A stretch of 64,000 bases of DNA from Halomonas icarae (GTDB lineage: Bacteria; Pseudomonadota; Gammaproteobacteria; Pseudomonadales; Halomonadaceae), in assembly GCF_009901955.1 (NCBI RefSeq), contig NZ_WUTS01000001.1:2828172-2892171 (forward strand). The letters are read 5' to 3'. Made by a program: the position numbers and the translations under genes. The first letter of the stretch is position 1; each line of letters begins with the position of its first letter. The notes beneath the pieces are model-generated. The model was not told the DNA's origin and made no database searches. It saw only the letters and a list, made by a program, of their open reading frames with translations. This document shows positions 19,986 to 29,993 of this stretch, one piece after another.

Positions 19986-22900
19986 TCAAGCCTCGGCCAG
20001 CGCCGCGGCTTCCTCGACATCCACCGCGACCAATCGTGACACCCCCGGCTCCTGCATCGTCACTCCCATCAACCTCTCGCCGGCCTCCATGGCGATCTTG
20101 TTGTGGGTGATATAGATGAACTGCACGCTCTCGGACATCTCCTTCACCAACCGGGCATAGCGCCCCACATTCGCATCATCCAGTGGGGCGTCCACCTCGT
20201 CGAGCATACAGAAGGGGGCAGGATTGAGCTGGAAGATGGAGAAGACCAGCGACAGGGCCGTCAACGCCTTTTCGCCACCCGAGAGCAGATGAATAGTGCT
20301 GTTCTTCTTGCCCGGGGGCCGCGCCATGATCGCCACTCCCGTCTCCAGCAAATCCTCACCGGTCAGCGTCAACCATGCGGTCCCGCCACCGAAGACTCTG
20401 GGAAAAAGCGATTGCAGCCCCGTATTGACCCGTTCGAAGGTATCACGGAAACGACTGCGGGTTTCCTGGTCGATGCGCCGAATGGCGCGATCGAGGGTCT
20501 CCAGCGCTTCGCTCAGCTCGGCGTGCTGCGCCTCCAGATAGTCGCGGCGCTCGGCCTGCTGGTCATACTCCTCGATGGCCGCCAGGTTGATGGCACCCAG
20601 GCGACGAATGCGCTCGGCAAGCTGCTCCAGGCGTGCCTGCCAGGCGGATTCGGTGGCGGCGGGGTCCAGCGTCTCGGACAGCTGGCGCTCGTCATGCCCC
20701 AGCTCCCGCAGCTGTTCATCCTGCCCCTCGGCCTTGAGACGCAGCGCCTGAACCTGCATGCGCGACTCCTGCAGGCGCTCGCGGATACCCTCCAGTGCCC
20801 GCTCGTGGGACTGGCGTGCCTGCTCGTCCTCGCGCAGCCGCTCGACCAGCTCGGCGGCACGCGCGCGCACCGCATTGAGACTACGCTCCTCGCGCTCACG
20901 CCGGTCGAGCAGCTCCTCCAGGCGCTCACGGCGCTCCTCCTCCGGCTCGCTGAGCAGCTCGCGCTTCTCTTCCAGCTCCGCGAGGCGCTCCTGGAGTCGC
21001 TGACGGCTCTCGCCGGCACGCTCCCGTTGCTCGGCCAGGCCGGCTCGCTCGGCCACCAGGCGTTCCTGCTCCAGTGCCAGACGCTGCAACTGCTCGGCCA
21101 GGGGGCGCTGCTGCGCGCGCAGGCTACCCAACCGCTCGCGTGCCGCCTGACGCTCTCTCTCCAGCCGCTCACGGTGATCGGCGCCGGCCTCCAGACGCTC
21201 CATGGCGGCCTGCCACTGCTCGCGCACCTCGTCGATGGCCAGGCGGGCCTCTTCGCGTGACTCCCCCAGACCGGCGAGCTCCTCCGCCAACTCTGCGAAG
21301 CGTCCCTGCAGATGCTCCAGCCGACTGCTCAGGCCACTATCCTGGACGGCGAGCTGCTGATAGCGTCGCTCGAGGTCACGCTCCGCCTGGCGACACGCCT
21401 CGAGGTCGGCCTCGGTTCTCTCGGCGCGCTCATTGGCCAATGTCAGGCTTGCCTCATGATCGGCCAGGCGTGCCTCGACCCGGTCGAGCGCCTCGCGGAC
21501 CTCTCCCTGTCGACGCCGGCTCACCAGCAGGGCATCCGGGCCATCACCACTGACGCGCTGACGCGCCCAGCCACGGCCCAGCCACAGACCATCGGCGGTG
21601 ATCAGGCTCTCCCCTGGCCCCAGCTCATCACGTCGACTCCAGGCCTCATCGCGACTTTCGACACAGCACACCGCCGCCAGCCACTGGGCGGCAGCCCCGG
21701 CACCCTCAACCTTGGCGGCCAGGTTCTCTGATGCGACCCGGGGCTCATTCGCGTCGATCAGCCCAAGCTCCCCCGGTGTGGTCACCAGGGCCTCGAGGCG
21801 CCCCTCAAGGGGGGCGACCCGGGCGCGCAGCCAGGGGGCCAACACCCAGGAGACGGCCGCCTCCCAGCCGGGGGCCACCGTGAGGCACTCGCCAAGACGC
21901 GGCGCCTCTCCAAGGCCATGTTCGGCGAGATGCGCCTCCAGGGCGTCATCGTGGTCGGCCAGCCCTGCCTCGATCAGCGCCTCCAGCGAGGCCAGCTCAC
22001 CGGCCAGCTCGCTACGCGCCTGGCGCTCCTCCTCTCGCCCGGCTTCTGCGGCGCGCGATGCCTCACGGGCCAAGTCTCGGGCTTCGGCGAGGGCCTCGCG
22101 ACGCCCTTCGAGAGCCTCGCGCTCGAGCTCGATCTCGGCCAGCTGTTCGGCGATTTCACCGCGCTGGGCAGTCAACGCCTGGAGATCGGGCAGCTCCTGC
22201 TGCTGCTGGCGGCGTCGCATCAGGTCGGCATCGAGCCCCTCCAGACGCGATTCCAGCCCGCGCAGGCGATCCTGGCAACGCTCGGCGTCTCGACTCTGTT
22301 CGCGCCAGCGCTCGCCGAACGCCTCCCAGGCGCTGTCGGCCTCCTCCGCTTCGGGCTCGGCCTCCTCCAGTGCGGCTTCGAGCTCCTCGAGACGTTCGGC
22401 GAGCTCCTCCCTTTCGGGAACAAGGGTCGCCAGGCGCTCATCCAGGCTGACCAGGCGCTCGCCATCGTTCTCGCCGAGGCGGTCGAGGTCGGCAAGCTCA
22501 CGACGCCCCGCCTCGAGGTCACGGGCCAGCTGCGCATCACGGGTACGGCCATGCTCCAGATCCTGTTCCAGGCGAGCAATGGCGGTGGTGGTCTCGAAGA
22601 ATCGCGACTGTTCGGCGTCGAGTTCGGAAGCGAGGCGATCGTGGTCGGCCCGCGCCTCTTCCAGGCGGTTCTCGCACTGGCGCAACCCCAGCACCTCGCG
22701 CTCCACGGCGGTCTCGAGCTCGGCGACGCGGCTCTCCTCCTCGCCCTGGCTGGCCCGCAAAGCCCGTGCCCGCAGCAGGGCCAGCTCGCCCTTGACGCGA
22801 TGTTCGTCATTCTTGAGCTGCTGGTAGCGGCGCGCCGCCTCGGCCTGACGCTTCAGGCGCTCGAGCTGCTTGTCGAGCTCCTCCCGGATATCCTCGAGAC

Positions 22901-23477
22901 GCTCGAGGTTATCCTGGGTGCGGCGCATGCGGTTCTCGGTCTCGCGGCGCCGCTCCTTGTATTTGGAGATGCCTGCCGCTTCCTCGAGGGTGGCGCGCAG
23001 CTCCTCGGGGCGCGCCTCGATCAGCCGTGAAATCATGCCCTGGCCGATGATCGCGTAGGAGCGTGGACCGAGCCCGGTCCCCAGGAAGAGGTCGGCAATA
23101 TCCCGACGACGGCACTTCTGGCCGTTGAAGAAATAGCTCGACTGTCCTTCGCGAGTCACCTGGCGCCTAACCGCGATCTCGGCATACTGGGCATAGGGGC
23201 CACCCATGGCACCGTCACGATTATCGAAATGCAGCTCAATGGCGGCCTGCCCCACCGGCTTGCGGCCGGTGGAGCCGTTGAAGATGACATCGGCCATCGA
23301 CTCGCCGCGTAGAGTCTTGGCCGACGACTCGCCCATTACCCAGCGCACGGCGTCGATGATATTGGACTTGCCGCAGCCATTGGGCCCGACGATGGCGGTC
23401 ATGTTGCTGTCGAAGGGGACCGTGACCGGATCGACAAAGGACTTGAAGCCCACCAGGCGTATCGATGTCAAACGCAT
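19986..23477 (-). CDS. smc: Chromosome segregation ATPase SMC
   Basis: Condensin subunit that organises the chromosome with ScpA and ScpB. The 1163 residues show an N-terminal head with Walker A GPNGCGKS (31-38), two long coiled coils, a central hinge (about 500-650) and a C-terminal head with the ABC signature LLSGGEKALTAL and Walker B FCMLDEVDAPLDDANV. The size is standard. Enterobacteria use MukBEF instead, so this places the organism near Pseudomonas/Oceanospirillales. It starts 19 nt after ccmI, so it can be read from the ccm operon. Confidence 0.98.
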   Translation of the reverse strand: MRLTSIRLVGFKSFVDPVTVPFDSNMTAIVGPNGCGKSNIIDAVRWVMGESSAKTLRGESMADVIFNGSTGRKPVGQAAIELHFDNRDGAMGGPYAQYAEIAVRRQVTREGQSSYFFNGQKCRRRDIADLFLGTGLGPRSYAIIGQGMISRLIEARPEELRATLEEAAGISKYKERRRETENRMRRTQDNLERLEDIREELDKQLERLKRQAEAARRYQQLKNDEHRVKGELALLRARALRASQGEEESRVAELETAVEREVLGLRQCENRLEEARADHDRLASELDAEQSRFFETTTAIARLEQDLEHGRTRDAQLARDLEAGRRELADLDRLGENDGERLVSLDERLATLVPEREELAERLEELEAALEEAEPEAEEADSAWEAFGERWREQSRDAERCQDRLRGLESRLEGLDADLMRRRQQQQELPDLQALTAQRGEIAEQLAEIELEREALEGRREALAEARDLAREASRAAEAGREEERQARSELAGELASLEALIEAGLADHDDALEAHLAEHGLGEAPRLGECLTVAPGWEAAVSWVLAPWLRARVAPLEGRLEALVTTPGELGLIDANEPRVASENLAAKVEGAGAAAQWLAAVCCVESRDEAWSRRDELGPGESLITADGLWLGRGWARQRVSGDGPDALLVSRRRQGEVREALDRVEARLADHEASLTLANERAERTEADLEACRQAERDLERRYQQLAVQDSGLSSRLEHLQGRFAELAEELAGLGESREEARLAIDEVREQWQAAMERLEAGADHRERLERERQAARERLGSLRAQQRPLAEQLQRLALEQERLVAERAGLAEQRERAGESRQRLQERLAELEEKRELLSEPEEERRERLEELLDRREREERSLNAVRARAAELVERLREDEQARQSHERALEGIRERLQESRMQVQALRLKAEGQDEQLRELGHDERQLSETLDPAATESAWQARLEQLAERIRRLGAINLAAIEEYDQQAERRDYLEAQHAELSEALETLDRAIRRIDQETRSRFRDTFERVNTGLQSLFPRVFGGGTAWLTLTGEDLLETGVAIMARPPGKKNSTIHLLSGGEKALTALSLVFSIFQLNPAPFCMLDEVDAPLDDANVGRYARLVKEMSESVQFIYITHNKIAMEAGERLMGVTMQEPGVSRLVAVDVEEAAALAEA

Positions 23478-23496
23478 CGTCGGCTACCCCACCGGC

Positions 23497-24747
23497 TCAT
23501 TCGACGACGCGATCGATCACGACCTCGACCGGCTCGCCGTCGGTCTCCCCCACGGCCACGTCGGTACGCTCGCCGAACATGTCCCCGGCCTGAGGCGTGG
23601 CCTGCCCACTCGACGAGACACGAACCACCAGTCGCGCTTCATCCACCTGGGCGAGATTGGCCTGGGGCGACATGGCATGGCGGCGATCGAGCACCAGCTC
23701 GGTCGGCAGCTCGCCCAGTGTCAGTCGTGCCACAGCCAGTGGCGGCAGTTCACCGGCCATGTCTCGGGCCACCACGAACACCGGGGTCGTGTCGTCGAGA
23801 CGGCCAGCGAGCTCGTCATCCAGGCGAACCCGGGCGAGGATGCCCGGACCCTGCGGCTCGGTGTCGGCCAGCGGATCATCCTCGGGGGCCTGACCGAGGC
23901 GCTGCTGGGCGATCTGGATACCCTGGCGCAGGGCCTCGCCGGTAGCGGGGTCGTTCATGCCGGCGATGGCGCGTCGCCAGTTGTTGATGGCTTCCTGGTA
24001 GGCACCACGGTCGAAGGCCTCGATCCCCAGCAGGCCAAGCACCGTGGGTTGGCTGGCATTGAGTGCCAGGGTCTCGTCGACCAGTGACTGAACACGGTCG
24101 GTCAACTGGCGGCCAGCGACGAAGAATTCGATCTGGGCCAGCTGTGCCAGCAGCGCGGGCTGGCGACCCTCGATCTCGATCAGTCGCTCCAGGGCATCGA
24201 TGGCCTGCTGGCCCTGGCCGCCATCCCGATAGAGGGGAAAGAGCATGCCCCAGACATTGGGGTTGTCCGGCTGGCGTGCGGCCTGCTCCTCGAGGCGTTC
24301 GATTAGCATCTGTGCCGAGCCCTCGGGGTGAGTCATGACCTCCTCCTGCACCGCGAGCAACGCCAGATCGCCCTCGGCACCCTGCCGCTGATACCAGAGC
24401 GCACTGGCCACCACGACACCCAGCATCACCAACGGAACTGCCAAGCGCCCGGCGGCCGACGGCTTGAGCGGAGCGCGCTTTAGGCGCTCGGTATCCTCGA
24501 GGAGGCCACGCTCGAGTGCCAGGCGATCCTCCTGGTAGCTCGCCTCGTCGGTATCGCCACGCTCCAGAGCCGCATCCAGGGACGCCAGGCGGCGCTGGTA
24601 GATGGCCACGTTCTGGTCGGCCGAGCGATCGTTGACCTCATGATCGCGCTGGGCATCGTGCAGCGCGCGAGCTCGCTTCAGCGGCGCTACCAGCAGCCAA
24701 AGGGCCGGTAGCAACAACAAGGCAAAGGCGATCCACAGCAGAGTCAT
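23497..24747 (-). CDS. ccmI: Cytochrome c biogenesis protein CcmI (CycH)
   Basis: Membrane-anchored apocytochrome c chaperone, 416 residues. Two N-terminal membrane helices (residues 2-22 and about 95-115) are followed by a periplasmic TPR region (about 150-300) and a C-terminal strand-rich domain (FVVARDMAGELPPLAVARL-like), matching the CcmI layout. The start ATG overlaps the ccmH stop (ATGA), which rules out the longer upstream frame. It presents the apocytochrome C-terminus to the CcmF/H haem-ligation complex. Confidence 0.93.
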   Translation of the reverse strand: MTLLWIAFALLLLPALWLLVAPLKRARALHDAQRDHEVNDRSADQNVAIYQRRLASLDAALERGDTDEASYQEDRLALERGLLEDTERLKRAPLKPSAAGRLAVPLVMLGVVVASALWYQRQGAEGDLALLAVQEEVMTHPEGSAQMLIERLEEQAARQPDNPNVWGMLFPLYRDGGQGQQAIDALERLIEIEGRQPALLAQLAQIEFFVAGRQLTDRVQSLVDETLALNASQPTVLGLLGIEAFDRGAYQEAINNWRRAIAGMNDPATGEALRQGIQIAQQRLGQAPEDDPLADTEPQGPGILARVRLDDELAGRLDDTTPVFVVARDMAGELPPLAVARLTLGELPTELVLDRRHAMSPQANLAQVDEARLVVRVSSSGQATPQAGDMFGERTDVAVGETDGEPVEVVIDRVVE

Positions 24748-25229
24748 TCGGTTCTCTCGCGGTTGGTCAGGGCATCCAGGCGGGCGCGCTCCTCGGCTGA
24801 GAGCGCCCTGTTGGAGGCGTTGCGACGGGCGCGCACCAGCAGACCCACCAGCACCAGGCCAAGCAGACCCAGAACTACGGGCAGGCCCCACAACAGGAAG
24901 GTGCGGCCCTCGAGGCGCGGGTTATAGAGCACATAGTCTCCGAAGCGCTCCACCATATGGTTCCGGATCTCGATATCGGCCCGCCCATCCATCAACAGCT
25001 GGTAGACGCGATCGCGCATATCACCGGCGACCGGGGCATCGGAATCATTAATGGCCTGATTCTGACAGGTCGGGCAGCGCAGGGAGGCGGTGATATCGCG
25101 ATAACGTTTCTCGAGTACCGGGTCGTCGAACTCGCGCACCTCGATGGCGGCAGCCTGCGCTAGCCCGGCCATCAACAGCAAGAACAGGCCGGCCACCAAA
25201 ATCAGCGGATCTCGTCGCATCAACGCCAT
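24744..25229 (-). CDS. ccmH: Cytochrome c maturation protein CcmH
   Basis: Periplasm-facing thiol-disulfide component of the haem lyase, 161 residues. It has a signal peptide (cut near AQA), the LRCPTCQ motif with Cys52 and Cys55 that keeps apocytochrome cysteines reduced, and one C-terminal membrane helix (about 113-133). It corresponds to the short, CcmL-like half of the fused E. coli CcmH; the TPR part is the separate ccmI. The first ATG has GGAGG 7 nt upstream. Overlaps ccmG by 10 nt. Confidence 0.96.
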   Translation of the reverse strand: MALMRRDPLILVAGLFLLLMAGLAQAAAIEVREFDDPVLEKRYRDITASLRCPTCQNQAINDSDAPVAGDMRDRVYQLLMDGRADIEIRNHMVERFGDYVLYNPRLEGRTFLLWGLPVVLGLLGLVLVGLLVRARRNASNRALSAEERARLDALTNRERTE

Positions 25230-25753
25230 TGCTCCACCTCCGGAAGGATCGTCTCGGCAACATCGTTGGGCGCGATGTAGCCGGTGTGGTGATAGCGAAT
25301 CACCCCGTCACCGTCCACCAGGAAGGTTTCGGGGGCGCCATAGACGCCGAGCTCGAAGGCCAGCTTGTTTTCGGGATCGAAGATATTGACCTCGAAAGGG
25401 TCACCGAACTCCTCCAGAAAGCCCAGCGCCTTCTCCCGGGTATCCTTCCAGCTGACGCCCACCAGGCGTATGTCATGGCGCTCGGCGAGATCGAGCAGCT
25501 GAGGCATCTCGCGCTTGCATTCGGGGCACCACTCCCCCCAGACGTTGACCAGGGTCAGTTCGCCGGTGGTCAACAAGTCGCGGTTGACCCGTCGCTCGGG
25601 CGCCTTGAGGGTCGCCAGATCGAACTCGGGAAAGTCGCGCGCCATCAACGCCGACTCGCGATGGAAGGGGTTCAGGGAGAGCCCCTGGTAGAGGAACACC
25701 GCCAGGGCCAGGAAGCCGGCGAGCGGCAGCAGCAGAAGCAGACGACGATTCAT
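25220..25753 (-). CDS. ccmG: Thiol:disulfide interchange protein CcmG/DsbE
   Basis: Membrane-anchored periplasmic thioredoxin-like protein of 177 residues that reduces apocytochrome c or CcmH. It has an N-terminal signal anchor (about 4-23) and the active site Trp75-Cys76-Pro-Glu-Cys79 in a GEWCPEC context. The characteristic cis-proline region (VYGAPETFLVD) is present. ATG with GGAGG 8 nt upstream; overlaps the ccmF stop by 3 nt. Confidence 0.97.
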   Translation of the reverse strand: MNRRLLLLLPLAGFLALAVFLYQGLSLNPFHRESALMARDFPEFDLATLKAPERRVNRDLLTTGELTLVNVWGEWCPECKREMPQLLDLAERHDIRLVGVSWKDTREKALGFLEEFGDPFEVNIFDPENKLAFELGVYGAPETFLVDGDGVIRYHHTGYIAPNDVAETILPEVEQWR

Positions 25754-27756
25754 GCATTGGCCTCCCGCCGGGTCGTGCCGAGCGCCCGGGACTCGGGGTC
25801 GGGCGCGGTAGCCAATCGGCGATAGCGCTTGTCGGCCACCGCCAGCACACCTCCGAAGGCCATCAGCAGCCCTCCCAGCCACAGCCAGCGAACAAAGGGC
25901 TTGTACTGCACCCTCAGTGCCCAGCTACCGTCTCCCAGGTCCTCGCCCATGGCCACGTAGAGGTCACGCAAAAAGCCGGGGCGCAGCGCCACCTGGGACA
26001 TCGGCATGCGTGTCGCCAGATAGAGACGCTTCTCGGGATTCATCGTGAAGCTGCGGCGGCTGTCACCCCGCTGTACCGAGATGTTCGCTCGGTCGGCCAC
26101 GAAGTTGGCTCCCTCACGATGGGAGAGCTCGTTCATGATGAAGGTGTAGCCCGCCACCTCGACGCTGTCGCCCGGCGCCATGCGCACGTTCTGCTCGATG
26201 CTGTAGTTGGAGACCACCGCCACTCCGACGATGCTCACCGCGACACCCAGGTGGCCAAGCTGCATGCCCCAGTAGGCCAGTGACAGCTTCTTCAGCCCGG
26301 CCCCCACGGAGCTTGCGTTACGGGTCTTCTCGAAGAGGTCACGCAGCATCGGCAGCACGATCCATAGCGCCGCCACCAGGCCCAGGGCAACCGCCGGGCT
26401 CCACCGCTCGGCAAACAGCAGCGGCAGTGTTACCCCCAGCACCACAGCACCCACGGCGGCGAGCCATAGCCGCCTGACCAGCAGGCGAACCGGCGTCTGC
26501 TTCCAGCGCGCTACCGGCCCCAGCCCCATAAACAGCGCCAGCACCAGCGTAAGCGGTACGAAGAGTGCATTGAAATAGGGAGGGCCGACGCTGATCTTGC
26601 CCAGGTCCAGGGCGTCGAGCAGCAGCGGATAAACGGTGCCCATCAGTACGGTGATCGTCATGATCACCAGCAGGATGTTGTTGATCAGCAGCAGGGCATC
26701 CCGGGAGAGCCAGGTGAAGCCCACCTTGTGGCCGACTCGCGGCGCCCGCAGCGCGAACACCAGCAACGACAGGCCCACGGTGATGCCCAGCAACATCAGG
26801 ATGAACTGACCACGGGTGGGGTCATTGGCGAAGGCATGCACCGAGGTGAGCACCCCAGAACGCACCAGGAAGGTGCCCAATAGCGACAGCGAGAAGGTGA
26901 AAATCGCCAGCAGCAGGGTCCAGCTCTTGAAGACGCCACGCTTCTCGGTCACCGCCAGCGAGTGCATCAGCGCCGTGCCGGTCAGCCAGGGCAGTAGCGA
27001 GGCGTTCTCTACCGGATCCCAGAACCACCAACCGCCCCAGCCCAGCTCGTAGTAGGCCCACCAGCTGCCCAGGGCGATGCCCACGGTCAGGAAGGCCCAG
27101 GCGAGGTTGGTCCAGGGGCGGGCCCAGCGTGCCCAGGCGGCATCCAGACGCCCCCCCAGCAGGGCGGCAATGGCGAAGGCAAAGACCACCGAGAAGCCCA
27201 CATAGCCCATGTAGAGCATTGGCGGGTGCATGATCAGACCAATATCCTGAAGCAGCGGATTGAGGTCGGCACCATCGGCCGGAACGCCGGGTAATAGCCT
27301 TTCGAAGGGATTCGAGGTGATCAGCACGAAGGCCAGAAAGCCCATGCCGACCAGGCCCAGCACCCCCAGCACCCGCGCCATCATATCGCGGGGCAGTTCG
27401 CGTGAGAAACGCGCGGCGAAATAGCCCCAGGCCGCCAACATCAGGCTCCACAGCAATACCGAGCCCTCATGGTTGCCCCATACGGCGCTGAGCTTGTAGT
27501 ACCAGGGCAGCATGGAGTTGGAGTTGTTGGCCACGTTGGTCACGCTGAAGTCATCCAGCATGTAGCTGGCCGTCAGGCAGGCGTAGGCGATGGCCACGAA
27601 CAGCAGCTGTCCGGCCGCCATGGGCCGGGCATAGGCCATCCATAACGGGCGGCGAGTGGCCGCACCCGCCAATGGCAACACACCCTGCACGGTGGCCATC
27701 AGCATGGCGATCACCAGGGCATAGTGGCCGATCTCGGGGATCATCAGAATCTGCAT
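25750..27756 (-). CDS. ccmF: Haem lyase subunit CcmF
   Basis: Large polytopic inner-membrane protein (668 residues, about 15 membrane segments) that with CcmH attaches haem to apocytochrome c. It has the tryptophan-rich WWD domain (WGGWWFWDPVENASLLPWL) and flanking conserved histidines for haem. The first ATG has GGAG 5 nt upstream; an alternative ATG lies four codons later. Only 14 nt separates it from ccmE. Confidence 0.98.
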   Translation of the reverse strand: MQILMIPEIGHYALVIAMLMATVQGVLPLAGAATRRPLWMAYARPMAAGQLLFVAIAYACLTASYMLDDFSVTNVANNSNSMLPWYYKLSAVWGNHEGSVLLWSLMLAAWGYFAARFSRELPRDMMARVLGVLGLVGMGFLAFVLITSNPFERLLPGVPADGADLNPLLQDIGLIMHPPMLYMGYVGFSVVFAFAIAALLGGRLDAAWARWARPWTNLAWAFLTVGIALGSWWAYYELGWGGWWFWDPVENASLLPWLTGTALMHSLAVTEKRGVFKSWTLLLAIFTFSLSLLGTFLVRSGVLTSVHAFANDPTRGQFILMLLGITVGLSLLVFALRAPRVGHKVGFTWLSRDALLLINNILLVIMTITVLMGTVYPLLLDALDLGKISVGPPYFNALFVPLTLVLALFMGLGPVARWKQTPVRLLVRRLWLAAVGAVVLGVTLPLLFAERWSPAVALGLVAALWIVLPMLRDLFEKTRNASSVGAGLKKLSLAYWGMQLGHLGVAVSIVGVAVVSNYSIEQNVRMAPGDSVEVAGYTFIMNELSHREGANFVADRANISVQRGDSRRSFTMNPEKRLYLATRMPMSQVALRPGFLRDLYVAMGEDLGDGSWALRVQYKPFVRWLWLGGLLMAFGGVLAVADKRYRRLATAPDPESRALGTTRREANA

Positions 27757-27770
27757 GGGGTCTCCGCTCG

Positions 27771-28274
27771 TTACTGGCTAGCGCCTTGCTGCTTGGCGTC
27801 CATACGCGCACCCACTTCGGCGGCCTTGGCCTGGTAGTCCTCCGGCGAGTAGCCGGCCTCTTCCAGGGCCTGGGCCACCTCGGGGGGCATATAGTTCTCG
27901 TCGTGGCGCGCCAGCACCTGGTCTGCGCGCAGCCACCCTTCGGGCTGCAGCTCACCGACCACCACCACCCCCTGCCCCTCGCGAAACAGGTCGGGAAGAA
28001 TACCGCTATATCGAACCTCGAGATCATCGACATAGTCGGTCACCATGAACTCGACGTCGAGGCTCTCAGGATCCCGGGCCACGGTGCCCTCCTTGACCAT
28101 GCCACCGGCGCGAATCTGACGCTCGAAGGGCGCATCTCCAGCGGCGATCTGGACCGGGCTGAAAAACAGGTTGATATTGCTGCGCAGGGCATAGAGGGTC
28201 AGCCCCACGGCGATGGCCGCCAGTGCGATCAACCCCAGCGACAGATAGAGTTTCTGTCTGCGTTTAGGCCTCAT
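27771..28274 (-). CDS. ccmE: Periplasmic haem chaperone CcmE
   Basis: Accepts haem from CcmABCD and delivers it to CcmF. The 167 residues comprise an N-terminal anchor helix (about 10-30), a beta-barrel OB domain, and the haem-binding His124 with Tyr128 in the LARHDENYMPP motif. The rest is a flexible charged C-terminus. The true start is the ATG overlapping ccmD by 11 nt. Confidence 0.97.
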   Translation of the reverse strand: MRPKRRQKLYLSLGLIALAAIAVGLTLYALRSNINLFFSPVQIAAGDAPFERQIRAGGMVKEGTVARDPESLDVEFMVTDYVDDLEVRYSGILPDLFREGQGVVVVGELQPEGWLRADQVLARHDENYMPPEVAQALEEAGYSPEDYQAKAAEVGARMDAKQQGASQ

Positions 28275-28482
28275 GGCGTTCTCCCCCCGTTCGGTGTGAA
28301 GTCTGGTTTGTCGCGGCCTGACGGCGACGGCGACGCTGGAGCAAGCGCAGCAGTCGGCGGCGCTCCGCCCTGGCGTGCAGCACAATGCCGATCAGCAGGG
28401 CACCGGTCACGCCCCAGCTGGCCCATACATAGGGGGCATGCCCCCCCATCGCGAGAAAGTCCTGGAAGGAATCGAAAGCCAT
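28264..28482 (-). CDS. ccmD: Haem exporter protein CcmD
   Basis: A 72-residue single-span membrane protein that helps release holo-CcmE from CcmC. It has the typical FxxFxxMGGHxxYVW entry into the membrane helix (about 12-36) and a strongly basic cytoplasmic tail. The start is the ATG sharing a base with the ccmC stop (TGATG); the longer frame has no support. Confidence 0.93.
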   Translation of the reverse strand: MAFDSFQDFLAMGGHAPYVWASWGVTGALLIGIVLHARAERRRLLRLLQRRRRRQAATNQTSHRTGGERHEA

Positions 28483-29231
28483 CAGCCCTGGTCTCCGGCG
28501 AGTTCGCGCACCCAACGCTTGTTCGATTCACGACGCAAAATCTCGCTGCGCGTGCGCATCAGGGTGACGGCGATAAAGAAACAGTAGAACCCCAGTACCA
28601 TGATCAGCAGCGGCGCCCACATCTCCACCGGCATCGCCGGACGCGAGGTCACGCTGAAGGTGGCCGGCTGGTGCAGGGTGTACCACCAGTCCACCGAGTA
28701 CTTGATGATCGGGATATTGATCACCCCGACCATGGCCAGCACCGAGGCCGCCCGCGAGCCGCTGTCACGACTGGAGAAGGCGCCACGCAGAGCGATGACG
28801 CCCAGGTAGAGGAACAACAGGATCAGCATCGAGGTCAGGCGTGCGTCCCACATCCACCAGGTCCCCCAGGTGGGCACGCCCCACACCGCCCCGGAGAACA
28901 GCGCGATAAAGGTCATGGAGGCCCCCAGCGGCGCCATCATCGCCGCCGCCATGTCGGCGACCTTGATCTTCCAGACCATGAAGATCAGCCCCGCTACCGC
29001 CATGCTGACGAAGATCGACTGGGCGAGGAAGGCCGCCGGCACATGCACGTAGATGATGCGGAAGCTGTTACCCTGCTGATAGTCCTGAGGAGCGAAGACC
29101 AGCCCCCAGACGCTGCCTGCCAGGAGTAATATCACGGCGGCGGTCCAGAACCACGGCATCAGGCGTGCACTGATGCCGTAGAACCATTTGGGCGAACCAA
29201 GCTTGTGAATAAAGGACCAGATCTTGCCCAT
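28482..29231 (-). CDS. ccmC: Haem exporter permease CcmC
   Basis: Six-helix inner-membrane haem-handling protein, 249 residues. It has the WWD motif ([13 protein letters not shown]) and conserved histidines (YVHVP, TLHQP) that bind haem for transfer to CcmE. Standard length. Weak ribosome site. Confidence 0.97.
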   Translation of the reverse strand: MGKIWSFIHKLGSPKWFYGISARLMPWFWTAAVILLLAGSVWGLVFAPQDYQQGNSFRIIYVHVPAAFLAQSIFVSMAVAGLIFMVWKIKVADMAAAMMAPLGASMTFIALFSGAVWGVPTWGTWWMWDARLTSMLILLFLYLGVIALRGAFSSRDSGSRAASVLAMVGVINIPIIKYSVDWWYTLHQPATFSVTSRPAMPVEMWAPLLIMVLGFYCFFIAVTLMRTRSEILRRESNKRWVRELAGDQG

Positions 29232-29255
29232 TGATTGCGTCTCTCGCTTGAACGT

Positions 29256-29993
29256 TCAACCGTTGATGCTGATGCGCAGCGATGCCGCGATCGCCCAGGG
29301 AGCCAGCATCAGTGACAGGGCCAGCAGGGCCCCCAGGATCGCCAGATGCGCCGCGGCGCCATCCCCCATGATTGCCGCTTGTACCGCTCCGGCACCGAAG
29401 ATCAGCACCGGGATATAGAGTGGCAGCACCAGCAGTGACAGCAGCACCCCACCACGTGACAACCCCACGGTGAGTGCCGCGCCGATGGCGCCGATAAGAC
29501 TCAGGCTGGCAGTGCCCAGGGCCAGGGAAAAAGCCAGAATCAGATAGCTCCCTGACGGCAGCGCCAGCATGATGCCCAGCAGTGGTGCCATCAGCGCCAG
29601 GGGCAGGCCGGTCAGCAGCCAGTGCACCGCCACCTTGGCGAGCCCCAGCATGGCCAGCGGCTGCGGGGTCAGCAACAGCTGCTCGAGGGAGCCATCCTCG
29701 TAATCGCTGCGAAACAGACTGTCCAGTGACAACAGTGCCGCCAGCAGCGCCGCCACCCACAGCAGCCCGGGGGCGATGGTCGCCAACAACTCCGGGTCCG
29801 GCGAGATGCCGATCGGAAACAGCGTAATCACCAGGGCGAAGAACACCAGCGGGTTGAGTACCTCGCTACGCCGACGCATCAGCAGGGTCAGATCACGCTT
29901 GAGTGTTGCCCAGACTGCGACCAGCAGACCGCCGCGAGGTTCCCCGTCGCTGCCTTGACGCCCCTCGCTCATACGCGTGTCAATGCTCGGCAT
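29256..29993 (-). CDS. ccmB: Haem exporter permease CcmB
   Basis: A 245-residue inner-membrane permease of the CcmAB ABC unit with about six membrane helices. It has the family segment LLALLSLDSLFRSDYEDGSLEQLLLTP. Three starts are possible; the ATG at 29993 is best because GGAGG lies 5 nt upstream. The ATG at 29972 has none. It overlaps ccmA by 14 nt. Confidence 0.94.
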   Translation of the reverse strand: MPSIDTRMSEGRQGSDGEPRGGLLVAVWATLKRDLTLLMRRRSEVLNPLVFFALVITLFPIGISPDPELLATIAPGLLWVAALLAALLSLDSLFRSDYEDGSLEQLLLTPQPLAMLGLAKVAVHWLLTGLPLALMAPLLGIMLALPSGSYLILAFSLALGTASLSLIGAIGAALTVGLSRGGVLLSLLVLPLYIPVLIFGAGAVQAAIMGDGAAAHLAILGALLALSLMLAPWAIAASLRISING

